DNA of 64,000 nt from an uncultured Ruminococcus sp. (GCA_902776975.1 CACYSI010000009.1:1-64000), one strand, 5' to 3'. Shown: positions 9,601-17,265, counted from the first letter of the stretch. The notes: generated by a model from the letters alone, not told the origin. Program-made: numbers and translations.

Positions 9601-9758
9601 TCATCAGCAAGAACGGCAACCCGCAGACAGCCGATTACGGTCCCATCTCTTATGATGATTATCCCGAGATCTGGGTAGTTATAGACGACGCTAATGTAGG
9701 CGCCGCCGACGGCAAGTGGGTACAGTACTATAACTATAACCCCGATCTGGCTAACTGA
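6609..9758 (+). CDS. Dockerin-bearing secreted type I pullulanase with CBM26-like starch-binding module
   Basis: This 1049-residue enzyme is predicted to debranch starch as part of a cohesin-dockerin complex. The signal peptide (1-30, ending SVSAA) is followed by a CBM48-like module (GAIYSPDATVFKVWAP) and a GH13 barrel with FNWGYDP, DVVYNH, nucleophile D379 in DGYRFD, acid/base E408 in YGEGW, and H505-D506. A MucBP-like module (about 730-798) leads to a type I dockerin at about 802-863 with two Ca-binding repeats (GDLDDNGDVDIVDATVLQR and GDYNVDGETDNVDVTVLQR). Another MucBP-like stretch and a C-terminal CBM26-like module (about 937-1040, Trp-rich: LWAWAYD, CYDGWPG) follow. AAGGAGG precedes the ATG. 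It lies 67 bases after its membrane-anchored paralogue. R. bromii amylosome enzymes carry such dockerins; which scaffoldin it binds is unknown. Confidence 0.95.
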   Translation: MKTTKKVISLILAVALVVSMFTVAAVSVSAATNPYSDAAMALDAEYAYDGELGAIYSPDATVFKVWAPLATEVKLNRYATGSDSEEGAADLGTTEMEKLMDGDRWTGVWTASISGDIVNTYYTYTITNPDHIYDSKNTVTHETQDIYSYAVGVNGDRSMVVDLSATDPEGWDQDTHVFTDEQTDAIVWEVHVKDFTYNPNSGVSEANRGKFLGFTETGTTLNNEGAVATGIDYLKSLGVTHVQINPFYDFATINEAGDDTQFNWGYDPKNYGVPEGSYSSNPFDGNVRVKECKAMIKALHDAGIGVIMDVVYNHTYSVDSCFTYSVPEYYYRMAANGGYSQQSGCGNDTASERAMYRKYMREMLKYWTEEYHLDGYRFDLMGVHDGETMTMVREDMDAIDPRIIMYGEGWSGNTVYDPTTCTGTPTYMTVQGNASKLPTRIGFFNDQIRDGIKGGVFDGAEAQGFVNGSMTSAKEISIGIRANTMGKGRWSAVTPEQCVTYASCHDNMTLYDKLVGANYGANSEYRARYSNVITQNMLTSAIISSSQGIDFILAGEEMGRSKDGDENSYKSAATLNMIDWSLLETNADLVSYYKGMFELRKAFSPFTASLSDKNDDSYEYIFETSTTSSLYTIGYTIHNNTPGEWDKIAVIYNGKTSPVNFTFKGTKDKTINADTEWVIVANDKTAGVTKLGESKGLTFSVPASSAIIAVEKSTFEECNIPSSFNKVYVNHVYQKTGEVLNTSVVLGKTGEGYSLVADNSIPLEYTLDNVVGDVTGTFADDDKTVTFNYIDYTPKPFTAPYGDLDDNGDVDIVDATVLQRHLVHIKELDAEHEKRGDYNVDGETDNVDVTVLQRFLVNMIKPVYTVSARHMEKKEDGSVKALTTAETTRVRYGEPYKTEAKKIAYYSLIEEPSNTEGVVNGDVVVNYYYQYSVASPKMHVKHSGSETWAPHLWAWAYDGPTPINCYDGWPGLQLSNPDADGWYNVTFPIPGGLDYYFIISKNGNPQTADYGPISYDDYPEIWVVIDDANVGAADGKWVQYYNYNPDLAN

Positions 9759-9808
9759 TCGGTCAATATCTTTCGGGATTACCGAAAACCCGATAACGCA
9801 GTAAAGCT

Positions 9809-9836
9809 CAGAGCCCATCCGCGAGGATGGGCTCTG
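9809..9836 (+). terminator. Hairpin after the dockerin pullulanase gene
   Basis: CAGAGCCCATCC and GGATGGGCTCTG pair perfectly around the loop GCGA. No T-run follows directly, so termination may be inefficient or assisted. Confidence 0.6.
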
Positions 9837-9947
9837 ACGCGTTTAGACGGTATCATGATCAATCGAGATTATTGTATTGACATATTGAGTATATTATGTT
9901 AGTTTATAATTGTTATTATAACAAATTTATATTTGGAGTGATTAAAA

Positions 9948-10340
9948 ATGATGAGAACCGACAGATCTTTACTCAAGTACATCCTGCTTTCTATCATTAC
10001 TTTAGGTATCTATGGTATGTGGGTATACAGTGAGTCGATCACGACCCTTAACATCATAGCTGTTAAGGACGAGCGCAGAACAAACGACTTTTTGTTCGCA
10101 AATCTTATTTTAGGAGTTTTGACTTGCGGCATCTACTCCTTAGTGTGGTATCATAAGATGAGCAACAGAGTAGCCGACGAGCTTGCTAACAGAGGCATCG
10201 ACTACAACTTCAACGCTTCTACATTCTGGCTTTGGAATATCCTCGGCGCTCTTATCATCGTAGGTCCGTTCGTTTACACTCATAAGTTCCTCACAAGCAT
10301 GAATATGCTCAGCGAGGATTATAACAAAAAAGGCAACTGA
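9948..10340 (+). CDS. DUF4234-family small membrane protein
   Basis: The 130-residue product has three to four hydrophobic segments. The pattern LKYILLSIITLGIYGMWVY ... LGVLTCGIYSLVWYHKM is typical of DUF4234 proteins, whose function is unknown. An ATTTGGAGTG ribosome-binding site precedes two adjacent ATG codons (9948 and 9951); the first is used here. It has its own upstream AT-rich region and is closed by the terminator at 10356-10386, so it is probably monocistronic. A link to starch use is possible only from position. Confidence 0.8.
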   Translation: MMRTDRSLLKYILLSIITLGIYGMWVYSESITTLNIIAVKDERRTNDFLFANLILGVLTCGIYSLVWYHKMSNRVADELANRGIDYNFNASTFWLWNILGALIIVGPFVYTHKFLTSMNMLSEDYNKKGN

Positions 10341-10355
10341 TTATTATGCGGTAAC

Positions 10356-10386
10356 ACAGGCGCGGTCATCCGTGCCTGTTTTCTAT
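10356..10386 (+). terminator. Terminator of the DUF4234 gene
   Basis: ACAGGCGCGG pairs with CCGTGCCTGT (one G-U pair) around TCAT and is followed by TTTCTATT. Confidence 0.75.
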
Positions 10387-10395
10387 TATTCATGA

Positions 10396-10438
10396 TCGTC
10401 ATTGCGAGGGACTTTAGCCCTGTGGCAATCTCAACCGA
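10396..10438. repeat. Dispersed TCATTGCGAGG-type palindromic repeat, copy A
   Basis: This is the first of three copies in the window (others at 29232-29274 and 53655-53693). It begins TCGTCATTGCGAGGG and ends GGCAATCTCAACC. ATTGC...GGG and CCC...GCAAT are complementary, so the RNA or DNA can fold. The sequence resembles small repeats known from many bacterial genomes. The rest of the 10341-10639 gap holds no gene that I can support; it contains the thrH promoter. Confidence 0.75.
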
Positions 10439-10577
10439 TAAAAGGAAAGGGGTATAATACCACCTTACGGCTTGCCGCGAAAGAGACAGCAGGGGAGGAT
10501 TTATCTTCTTGAGTTGATATCCTGCCCTCGCGTCGGTGTGGGTTATTCTGAGATGTCAAGTGTGCGAAGATATTTAC

Positions 10578-10606
10578 TTGACAAAGAGCCTCGGCTGTAG
10601 TTTAAT
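10578..10606 (+). promoter_or_regulatory. Sigma-A promoter of thrH
   Basis: TTGACA (10578-10583), a 17-base spacer and TTTAAT (10601-10606). Transcription would start near 10613, about 27 bases before the chosen ATG. Confidence 0.7.
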
Positions 10607-10639
10607 AATAGTGTAATTTTTGTAAAGGAAGGTATGTAT

Positions 10640-11239
10640 ATGAATATTGTTTGTTTAGACCTTGAAGGCGTACTTGTTCCCGAGATATGGATAGCGTTCG
10701 CTGAGGCTTCGGGCATACCCGAGCTCAAGCGCACTACCCGCGATGAGCCTGATTATGATAAGCTGATGAAGTATCGTCTGGATATCCTCGATCAGCACGG
10801 CCTCGGACTCAAAGAGATACAGGAGACCATCGCTGAGATCGACCCGATGCCCGGCGCTAAGGAGTTCATGGATGAGCTTCGCTCGATCACTCAGGCTGTC
10901 ATACTCAGCGATACCTTCTCTCAGTTCGCGAAGCCCCTTATGGAGAAGCTCGGCATGCCCACCATCTTTTGCAACGAGCTTGTAGTTGACGAGAGCGGCA
11001 AGATCACCGACTATAAGCTGCGCTGCGAAAAGACAAAGCTCACTACGGTCCGCGCTCTGCAGTCATGCGGCTTTGAGACTATCGCCAGCGGCGACAGCTT
11101 CAACGACCTTGCTATGATACAGGCGAGCAAGGCGGGATTTTTGTTCCGCGCTCCCGACAGCATCAAAGCTGATTATCCCGATATCCCCGCCTGCGATACT
11201 TATGACGAGCTTATGTCGCTTATCAAAGCGGCTCTTTGA
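10640..11239 (+). CDS. thrH: Bifunctional phosphoserine phosphatase / homoserine phosphotransferase (ThrH)
   Basis: This HAD-superfamily protein matches ThrH of Pseudomonas closely in sequence and length. ThrH dephosphorylates phosphoserine and can pass the phosphate to homoserine, linking serine and threonine synthesis. HAD motif I is CLDLEGVLVPEIW (nucleophile aspartate), motif II is VILSDTF and motif IV is ASGDSFNDLAM. Two in-frame ATGs occur at 10634 and 10640; the second is preferred because AGGAAGG would sit too close to the first. It is a single gene with its own promoter and terminator. Confidence 0.9.
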   Translation: MNIVCLDLEGVLVPEIWIAFAEASGIPELKRTTRDEPDYDKLMKYRLDILDQHGLGLKEIQETIAEIDPMPGAKEFMDELRSITQAVILSDTFSQFAKPLMEKLGMPTIFCNELVVDESGKITDYKLRCEKTKLTTVRALQSCGFETIASGDSFNDLAMIQASKAGFLFRAPDSIKADYPDIPACDTYDELMSLIKAAL

Positions 11240-11264
11240 TTGCTGATTATCATAATTATATAAG

Positions 11265-11294
11265 AAAAGCACCTCGCGGAAGAGGTGCTTTTTG
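11265..11294. terminator. Bidirectional terminator between thrH and folT
   Basis: AAAAGCACCTC pairs with GAGGTGCTTTT around GCGGAA. T-runs on both strands serve the two converging genes. Confidence 0.88.
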
Positions 11295-11858
11295 TTATGT
11301 CTTTATCTTACTTACTTTTTCAAGGGGATGCTTCAACGCTCTTATCACCAAGACCTCTATCACAGCGAACGGCACCAGAACCGCCGCTCTGTACAGCATC
11401 ACCATGTATATAGGGGTAGTTTGAAAGTACAAAAACCACAGCACAAAGGAGTACAGTGTCAGTGTGCACAGCAGCAGATCAAATACCTTAGCGAGGATGA
11501 TGCTTTTGAGATTAAGCTCTGTTTTGTACAGAAAGACTCCGTATATAACTCCTTCCAGTACGCAGCACGCAGTGATGCCGGGAGTGAACCCGAACGCTGT
11601 CGGCTGTATCAGATAGCTCAGTATATCGCCGACTCCCGCGACGATCCCCGAGCATACCGGGCCGAAGAGATAAGCGGTTATCGCTATGGGGATGAAGGTC
11701 GGATTGATCTTTACGACGGGTATCGGAAAGAAGTTCAGCGACAGATTGGCGAACATTCCAAGCACGACTCTCAGCGCGAGCATCATAGCGCATACCGCCA
11801 AAGCCCGGACGTTACCGAGCTCTTTGGATGAATCAGCGAATTTTTTAATAAATGACAT
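11295..11858 (-). CDS. folT: Folate ECF transporter substrate-binding (S) component FolT
   Basis: This is a six-helix integral membrane S component of an energy-coupling-factor transporter. The folate-family pattern is visible: RALAVCAMMLALRVVLG, then FFPIPVVKINPTFIPIAI, then LFGPVCSGIVAGVGD. A THF riboswitch immediately upstream (11962-12060) supports folate as the substrate. The longer frame starts at 11882, but the ATG at 11858 follows GGAGG with an eight-base spacer and is preferred. The gene is last in a minus-strand run after LicD, and the riboswitch gives it separate control. It would use the EcfA1/EcfA2/EcfT module encoded at 25934-28445. Confidence 0.92.
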   Translation of the reverse strand: MSFIKKFADSSKELGNVRALAVCAMMLALRVVLGMFANLSLNFFPIPVVKINPTFIPIAITAYLFGPVCSGIVAGVGDILSYLIQPTAFGFTPGITACCVLEGVIYGVFLYKTELNLKSIILAKVFDLLLCTLTLYSFVLWFLYFQTTPIYMVMLYRAAVLVPFAVIEVLVIRALKHPLEKVSKIKT

Positions 11859-11862
11859 AAAA

Positions 11863-11910
11863 ATACCTCCTTCTGCATTCATATTGCATAGGGAGGTGTT
11901 CCGTATGCAA
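11863..11910 (-). promoter_or_regulatory. Probable translational expression platform (anti-SD) of folT
   Basis: In the folT mRNA a hairpin TTGCATA/TATGCAA (11904-11910 with 11884-11890) displays ACCTCC (11892-11897) in its loop. This is complementary to the folT ribosome-binding site GGAGGT (11865-11870). Pairing of the two would hide the SD. This is a structural inference from complementarity, positioned between the THF aptamer and the start codon. Confidence 0.5.
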
Positions 11911-11961
11911 CAGCGGGATGCAAAGAATACACCGCGGGGACGCGAGCGTCTTTTCTGTCAT

Positions 11962-12060
11962 GGACTTAGTATGATAGAATAAACACAGGCGCGCCTGTCC
12001 TTCGTCCTGCCGTCAACTCCCCGTTCGGCAGACACTTAACGCGTATTCTCTTACTCTGTT
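11962..12060 (-). promoter_or_regulatory. Tetrahydrofolate (THF-I) riboswitch
   Basis: The minus-strand RNA contains the most conserved THF-I elements in order: AGAGTAAGAGAATA, CGCGTTAAGTG, a loop GGGGAGTTG, ACGAAGGA, a short GC-rich stem (GGCGCGCC) and a closing TATTCT that pairs with AGAATA. It lies directly upstream of folT, a known THF-I context, and begins only ten bases after the stop codon of the LicD gene. Some P1 and joining positions differ from the consensus I remember, so a covariance-model score would be needed for exact ends. Confidence 0.85.
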
Positions 12061-12069
12061 TGTTATATT

Positions 12070-12960
12070 CTACTGCTCGGATGACTCCGAGTTTTTGACA
12101 CTGACTATTGGCTTATAGCCTTCACATGGCTTGTCAAGATCGAGCGCAGCCAGATCGTGGTGAGGCACCTGTTTATCCTCGGGCGGCAGCTCCATGTATT
12201 CTCCAAACGCCATTTTAAGGTATTCGTCATATCCCTGAGGCAGCGGCATGGACAGCCCTTCAAAGTCGTGATACACAGGCTCAGCAAATGCCTCGTGAGG
12301 ATATTCGTTGAGCATATAGTGCGGACCCGCGCACAGCTCGGTGCATTTTTTGTGTGTATTAAAGCTGTATCGTGTCATCTTCTTTTCGTGCTTTTTCCAT
12401 ATCTTCGTGCGTTTTTCACGGGACGGCACGAGCTTTAACAGGATAGAGCTGACAGCCTTTATCAGCCCGCCGTGCTTGGTCGGTACAACCTCCGTGATAT
12501 ACAGACTGTACATCATGGCGTGATAGTATTGCAGATATCTCTTGAATTTTCCGTCGGGACATCCGTCCATGGGGAAGATATCTGTAACGATCCCGTGAGG
12601 CACATCTATATCCTTCTGATTATCCTTGACCATCGTAGCCGAGGTGTCTATAAGAGTCGCGAAGCTGTTGCCGGTGAAGACCTCTCCGTCGGTCTTGAGC
12701 ATAAGGAAACGCTCTGAGCTTTCTTCTCTTTTCCACAGTCTGAGCATCCGCTCATAGTCACGGCGGGGCATTATCAGGTCGATATCATCATCCCACGGTA
12801 TAAAGCCGCCGTGACGTACGGCGCCTATTACGCATCCGCCGAGCAGGTAGTAGGTCAGCTCATGCTTTTTGCAGAAATCGTCAAAGTAAACAAGAGATTC
12901 AAGTTCTTTGAGCTGCAGCTTGCGCAGGGTCTCTCTGTCGAGATTCAGTATATCACTCAT
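12070..12960 (-). CDS. LicD-family nucleotidyltransferase-like protein
   Basis: LicD-type proteins transfer phosphocholine or related phospho-substituents to cell-surface glycans. The signature is clear: YYLLGGCVIGAVRHGGFIPW followed by DDDIDLIMPRRDYERML, which holds the metal-binding aspartates. The length (296 residues) is normal and no transmembrane helix is present. The ATG overlaps the stop codon of the upstream GT2 gene (ATGA), indicating translational coupling. With the GT2 and the DUF975-like gene it probably decorates a surface polymer. The transferred group is not predictable. Confidence 0.9.
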   Translation of the reverse strand: MSDILNLDRETLRKLQLKELESLVYFDDFCKKHELTYYLLGGCVIGAVRHGGFIPWDDDIDLIMPRRDYERMLRLWKREESSERFLMLKTDGEVFTGNSFATLIDTSATMVKDNQKDIDVPHGIVTDIFPMDGCPDGKFKRYLQYYHAMMYSLYITEVVPTKHGGLIKAVSSILLKLVPSREKRTKIWKKHEKKMTRYSFNTHKKCTELCAGPHYMLNEYPHEAFAEPVYHDFEGLSMPLPQGYDEYLKMAFGEYMELPPEDKQVPHHDLAALDLDKPCEGYKPIVSVKNSESSEQ

Positions 12961-14051
12961 AGTATTTCTTCTTTTTCATCGTCATATATAACGGTGTTTC
13001 TCTTTACAGCTTCTTTCACTTCTTCGATACGCTTCTGAGCGCTTCCGTCAAGGCTTTTTTTCCATGACGGCAGTTTTATCAGTCCGACAAGAGTTCCGAT
13101 TCCGTAGGTGATGTGCAGGATAGGGAAGAGGAACGGCAGCAGCAGGAACAGCGGATTCGCGGATTTTTTGATAACAAAGGCGCCGACGGTGTTTACAAAG
13201 TTGAACATGGTATACATAGCCATGATAACGGCGAAGAACACAGGCTGTCCGAATATAGCCCATATCAGCAGTGTACCGATGATCGTCAGCAAAAAGACAA
13301 ACGGGATGAAGTGAAAGTAGCTCAGACACTTAGGGCAAACACCGAGCGTCAGTCCTATCCAGTAGCCGTTGCCGTATTTCTGTGAAAGCATACGCTTAAA
13401 GGTGCTTCTCGTGTGCTGAAAAGATATGATCTCGGGGCAGCAGCACATCTTGTATCCTGCCTGTCTGATGCGGTAATGCAGCTCGTTATCCTCGGTTCTG
13501 CCCAGATCCTCGTTGAAGCCGCCGACCTCGGCAAAGACTTCGCGCCGGTACGCGGCGTGGAACATACTGTCCTGATACTCCTTTTGAGCGGCAGGTCTGC
13601 GGTAGTCGGCTACAGATGATCCGAAGAGTGACTCCTCCGCCGCCAGCAGTGTCTCTGTCCACGGGTTCGGGTTCATGCAGATGTTAGGTCTGCCGCCGCC
13701 TACGATATTCTCGCCCTCTTGTATGTTGAAGACGTTTCTGGATACGAACTGACGCGGGATCTTTGAGTGCGCGTCGACACGTATGATGATATCGCCCGTA
13801 GCGTGCTCGATAGCGACGTTCCACGCGGCTGCCTGATTAGAGCCTTTTGTATTGTACACCTTAACATCGTAAAAACCGTTGTCGGTGTTTTTGAAGTCGT
13901 CCATTATCTCGTGCGTATGATCGGTAGAGTTGGAGTCGATCATTATCACTTCGATGTTGCGGTGGGGATAGTTCTGGTCTCTGAAATCGCGCAATAGACC
14001 GTTCAGGGCTTTTTCTTCATTATGCGCGATAGTACACAGTGAAACTCTCAT
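12957..14051 (-). CDS. Membrane-associated family 2 glycosyltransferase
   Basis: The first ~230 residues form a GT-A fold: VSLCTIAHNEEKALNGLLRD at the nucleotide-binding start, MIDSNSTDHT, RVDAHSKIP (the DxD-like site is DAH) and GRTEDNELHYRIRQAGY, the acceptor ED motif. Hydrophobic segments from about residue 245 to 340 anchor the enzyme in the membrane. The layout resembles ExoA/succinoglycan-type transferases. It overlaps licD by four bases and follows the DUF975-like gene by two bases, so the three are one operon. Acceptor and sugar are unknown. Confidence 0.88.
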   Translation of the reverse strand: MRVSLCTIAHNEEKALNGLLRDFRDQNYPHRNIEVIMIDSNSTDHTHEIMDDFKNTDNGFYDVKVYNTKGSNQAAAWNVAIEHATGDIIIRVDAHSKIPRQFVSRNVFNIQEGENIVGGGRPNICMNPNPWTETLLAAEESLFGSSVADYRRPAAQKEYQDSMFHAAYRREVFAEVGGFNEDLGRTEDNELHYRIRQAGYKMCCCPEIISFQHTRSTFKRMLSQKYGNGYWIGLTLGVCPKCLSYFHFIPFVFLLTIIGTLLIWAIFGQPVFFAVIMAMYTMFNFVNTVGAFVIKKSANPLFLLLPFLFPILHITYGIGTLVGLIKLPSWKKSLDGSAQKRIEEVKEAVKRNTVIYDDEKEEIL

Positions 14052-14053
14052 TG

Positions 14054-14824
14054 TCAGTTCACCTCAAAGGTAGCTTTTGTCATCCACTTGGCGCTTATGC
14101 AGATCGACTGGGTCAGATACGGGATGACATATAAAGCCGGCAGTACAAATATGCACAGCAGCAGCCACGGAGTAAAGCTCAGCACAAGTTTTCTCATAGA
14201 GCCTGTCCTGCCTTTCATGATATGCTTGGAGTACTCAAAAGCCTGCTTAACCGTCAGACTGTCTATGTCGCAAGATACAGTGTACGCCGTAAAGTATCTG
14301 AGAGAATAAATGAACAAAGCTGTTGTGGATATCACGGACAGTATGAAGAAGATGTCGATATACGGTACACTGCCGTAGAACGGCTCTCCGATCTGAGCGC
14401 TGAGTATCTCAAAGATGATCAGCGGGATATACAGCAAAGCGGCGGGCAGCAAAAGACGAAGAAGGGCATTAAGGTTCATTGACAGCGCTTTTTTGTATCT
14501 GTCACCGTCAAAGTAGTAGTACAAGTCTGTCATATCCATGACGCCTGTATAAGAGGCGTTGTAATAAGCGCGAATATATCCGTTGACGATGGGAGAGAAG
14601 AAAAAGAACGCGAGTATCTCGAAGGTGTAGCCTAACGTGTAGATCAGTATCGCTCTCAAAGTCGTTTCAGCGATAAAGTATGAAAAGATACACGATATCA
14701 CTGTGGTCGAGCCGTCGATTATATAGTAAGGCAGCAGCACGACAAGCAGAGCCGTGACAGCTTTGGGATAGTTGTTTTTCAGGGTGTCGCGCGCCTGACT
14801 TTTGATTATTGCTTCAGCAGACAA
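14054..14824 (-). CDS. Multi-pass membrane protein, DUF975-like
   Basis: The 256-residue protein begins with a short amphipathic region (IIKSQARDTLKNNYPKAVTA) and has about six transmembrane helices. This start and helix layout match DUF975-type integral membrane proteins, which have no defined function. The start codon is TTG; AAGGA lies about ten bases upstream inside the end of pepV. It sits between pepV and the glycosyltransferase with almost no spacing, so it belongs to the same transcript. It could help export or assemble surface material, but this is only context. Confidence 0.7.
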   Translation of the reverse strand: MSAEAIIKSQARDTLKNNYPKAVTALLVVLLPYYIIDGSTTVISCIFSYFIAETTLRAILIYTLGYTFEILAFFFFSPIVNGYIRAYYNASYTGVMDMTDLYYYFDGDRYKKALSMNLNALLRLLLPAALLYIPLIIFEILSAQIGEPFYGSVPYIDIFFILSVISTTALFIYSLRYFTAYTVSCDIDSLTVKQAFEYSKHIMKGRTGSMRKLVLSFTPWLLLCIFVLPALYVIPYLTQSICISAKWMTKATFEVN

Positions 14825-14830
14825 TATTTA

Positions 14831-16192
14831 TCATCCTTTGACATAAAGATTATACATACTCTCAAGACATATGCGGGCATGCAAAAAGAATTTTTCTACG
14901 TTGATACATTCATTGGCGTTATGCATATTGCTGACTTCACCCTTGAAAATGGGTCCGAAGGCTACGCCGTTGCCGCCTAATTTGCGTGCGTAAGTACCGC
15001 CGCCCGTTGTATAGAGCTCAGGCTTTTCTCCCATTATGTTCTCATAGGATTCCGATAGCAGTTTAACTATCTCTGTATCCTCGCCGAGATACAGCGGCTT
15101 GAGGTGAGAGAGTACCTTGACGTGCAGGCCTTCTCTCTCGGCTTGCTCTTTGATGGTTTTCAAGACTTCTTCGCCGTCGGCAGTCACGGGATATCTGATA
15201 TCCATGGTGCAGGTCGCGTAGCCGTCGTCTATATGCACGGTACCGACATTCACTGTCAGAGGACCTGATTCATTGTCCCTTGTTTTGACGCCTAACATCA
15301 CGCCGTCGGTATCGGTGCCGATATAGTGGCTGATGAAGGACGCCAGGGTGCCCATGGTAGGCAGCGCGAAGTTGGAGGTGAGCAGGTCTATGAGAGCAGT
15401 AGCGGCATTGAGCCCCTTCTCGGGCTCGCAGGCGTGGGCAGCCTGTCCTCTCGACAGCACCATAAGACCGTCGATAGTGTAGTAAAACTCAAACGAGCCT
15501 TTCTTGGCGTCTGCGAGACGAGCCAGCTGATGGTCTTCGTTCTCGGTACAGTCGAGCAGAGCGTAGGCGGTATCGGGCACCGCGTTTATCGTCTTGCCCG
15601 AGTGGAACTGAGTCAGGGTGGTCCCGTCGTGTGTGTCGGCGTACAACTCAAGCTGCAAGATACCTTTTTCACCCTTGCAGATACCGTATTCTGAGTCGGG
15701 TGTGAACGACAAATCGGGCACAGGCTCATATTTGAAGTACTCGTCCATATCGGTCATTCCGCGCTCCTCGGATGTACCGAAGATAGCGCGCAGTGTATTC
15801 TTGCCCTGTACGTTGTTATCCTTAAGAGCTTTGAGGCAGTACAGGCTGATCAAAGCCGCGCCTTTGTCATCGGCGACGCCTCTGCCGTACATATATCCGT
15901 TGTCGCCTACGGACAGCTCAAAGGGGAGCGAATCCCAGTTGTTGCCCTCGGGCACTACATCAAGGTGAGTGAGTACGCCGCAGAGCTTGCCGCCCTCGCC
16001 CAGCTGAGCGTGTCCGGCGGCGTTGTTGATGCTTTTAGCGTCCAGACCGAAGCTCAGAGCTTTCTTCATCATCCAGTCAAGCGCCTCTTTACATCCTTCC
16101 TGTATACCCGTGACAGATTGTATAGCTATCAGCTCTGTCAGATCTGTTATTATTTCTTCTTTGTAATCCATTATTTTGTCGCCGAAACTCAT
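14831..16192 (-). CDS. pepV: Sapep/PepV-type M20 metallodipeptidase
   Basis: This cytoplasmic M20 metallopeptidase of the PepV/Sapep group cleaves dipeptides with two metal ions (Zn or Mn). Metal and catalytic motifs are visible: LTHLDVVPEG, GRGVADDKGA, the general base in GTSEERGM, and a C-terminal MHNANECI. The lid domain (about 185-330) contains SRGQAAHACEPEKG. The length of 453 residues is near the family norm. GGAGG stands before the ATG. It is the first gene of the minus-strand run and lies after a 248-base gap in which I see only small GC-rich hairpins. Confidence 0.9.
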   Translation of the reverse strand: MSFGDKIMDYKEEIITDLTELIAIQSVTGIQEGCKEALDWMMKKALSFGLDAKSINNAAGHAQLGEGGKLCGVLTHLDVVPEGNNWDSLPFELSVGDNGYMYGRGVADDKGAALISLYCLKALKDNNVQGKNTLRAIFGTSEERGMTDMDEYFKYEPVPDLSFTPDSEYGICKGEKGILQLELYADTHDGTTLTQFHSGKTINAVPDTAYALLDCTENEDHQLARLADAKKGSFEFYYTIDGLMVLSRGQAAHACEPEKGLNAATALIDLLTSNFALPTMGTLASFISHYIGTDTDGVMLGVKTRDNESGPLTVNVGTVHIDDGYATCTMDIRYPVTADGEEVLKTIKEQAEREGLHVKVLSHLKPLYLGEDTEIVKLLSESYENIMGEKPELYTTGGGTYARKLGGNGVAFGPIFKGEVSNMHNANECINVEKFFLHARICLESMYNLYVKG

Positions 16193-16440
16193 GTTTGCCT
16201 CCGAAATAAGATTTCTGTTTTTTATCGGCGTATTCGGCGTATATAGTACGCCGCAAAGCGCCTGTACGCTCGTCCGAGCGTCTTGCCGTAATTGTCAAAA
16301 ATACTTTACCTCGCGTCGAAAATGTGATAAAATAGTATCGGAATACTTCTAAACGCAACTTAACTTATATATTATATCACATAATATTCCAAAATGCACT
16401 ATTTTTTTGAAATATTATGAAAAACGGAGGATAATCTTAA

Positions 16441-17013
16441 ATGAACAGTTTTTTTGCGATGCTCTCACGCATGAAATACATCGATCGCTGGGGTTTGATG
16501 AACAACACTAAGACAGAGAATATCTCCGAGCACAGCCTTGAGACCGCCATCATAGCGCATGCTCTGGTAAATATCGCGAACGTCAGACTGGGGGAGAAGC
16601 TCGATCCCGACAGAGCCGCTGTTATAGCCATGTTCCACGACGCTACCGAGATACTCACGGGCGATATGCCTACGCCTGTAAAGTATTATAATCCCGCCAT
16701 CAGAGACGCCTATAAGAAGGTCGAAGCTGTAGCGGGCCAGAAGCTCATCTCTATGCTGCCCGAGGATCTCAGAGGCGTATACTCCGAGATACTTATCGAC
16801 AGCGATGAGGCTCTCGAGCCGTATGTCAAGGCGGCTGATAAGATATCAGCTCTTATCAAGTGCATAGAAGAGGTGCGCATGGGCAACAAAGAGTTCCTCA
16901 AGGCTAAGGAGTCTACCGAAGCCGCGATTGAAGGCTTGGGTCTGCCTGCCGCTGATATCTTTATGAGCGAGCTTTTGCCGTCGTATTATCTGACTCTCGA
17001 CGAGCTCGGATGA
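16441..17013 (+). CDS. yfbR: YfbR-like 5'-deoxynucleotidase (HD domain)
   Basis: This HD-domain phosphohydrolase removes phosphate from dNMPs and helps nucleotide salvage. The likeness to E. coli YfbR runs through the whole chain: FFAMLSRMKYIDRWGLM, TENISEHSLETAIIAHAL, AVIAMFHDATEILTGDMPTP and the C-terminal LPSYYLTLDELG. The HD metal ligands lie in SEHS and FHDATE. The length (190) fits. A GGAGG site lies before the ATG. It is a single gene in a low-GC intergenic setting. Confidence 0.93.
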   Translation: MNSFFAMLSRMKYIDRWGLMNNTKTENISEHSLETAIIAHALVNIANVRLGEKLDPDRAAVIAMFHDATEILTGDMPTPVKYYNPAIRDAYKKVEAVAGQKLISMLPEDLRGVYSEILIDSDEALEPYVKAADKISALIKCIEEVRMGNKEFLKAKESTEAAIEGLGLPAADIFMSELLPSYYLTLDELG

Positions 17014-17265
17014 TCATAACACCCGGCGTCTTTTGATATGTGTCGGGATCATGCTTGTGATATTATACAAGATATGCCTTCTGAGCTGCCATAAAATACC
17101 ATAACTTGTTAAAATTTTATTAATTTCGACTTATAATTCCTATAAAGAAAATTAATAATTCTTATATGAGTATAATTATAGGGTATATTATTTGTGAAAG
17201 TATGTTCATCGATAATATCTGCAAACCGATATCAAATACTGTATTTGAAAGGCGGATTCTAAAAT

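Noticed and set aside
11292..11831. Plus-strand frame of 179 codons opposite folT
   Set aside because: It is antisense to a membrane protein with good family matches and has a composition unlike real proteins.
16193..16440. Small hairpins (CGGCGTA/TACGCCG and CGCTC/GAGCG) between pepV and yfbR
   Set aside because: Short stems without T-runs; nothing supports a defined function.
17014..17265. Gene or structured RNA in the AT-rich gap before the LCP gene
   Set aside because: No open frame with a ribosome-binding site and no strong hairpin; the TTGTTA/TATAAT pair has a 20-base spacer, so I did not annotate a promoter.
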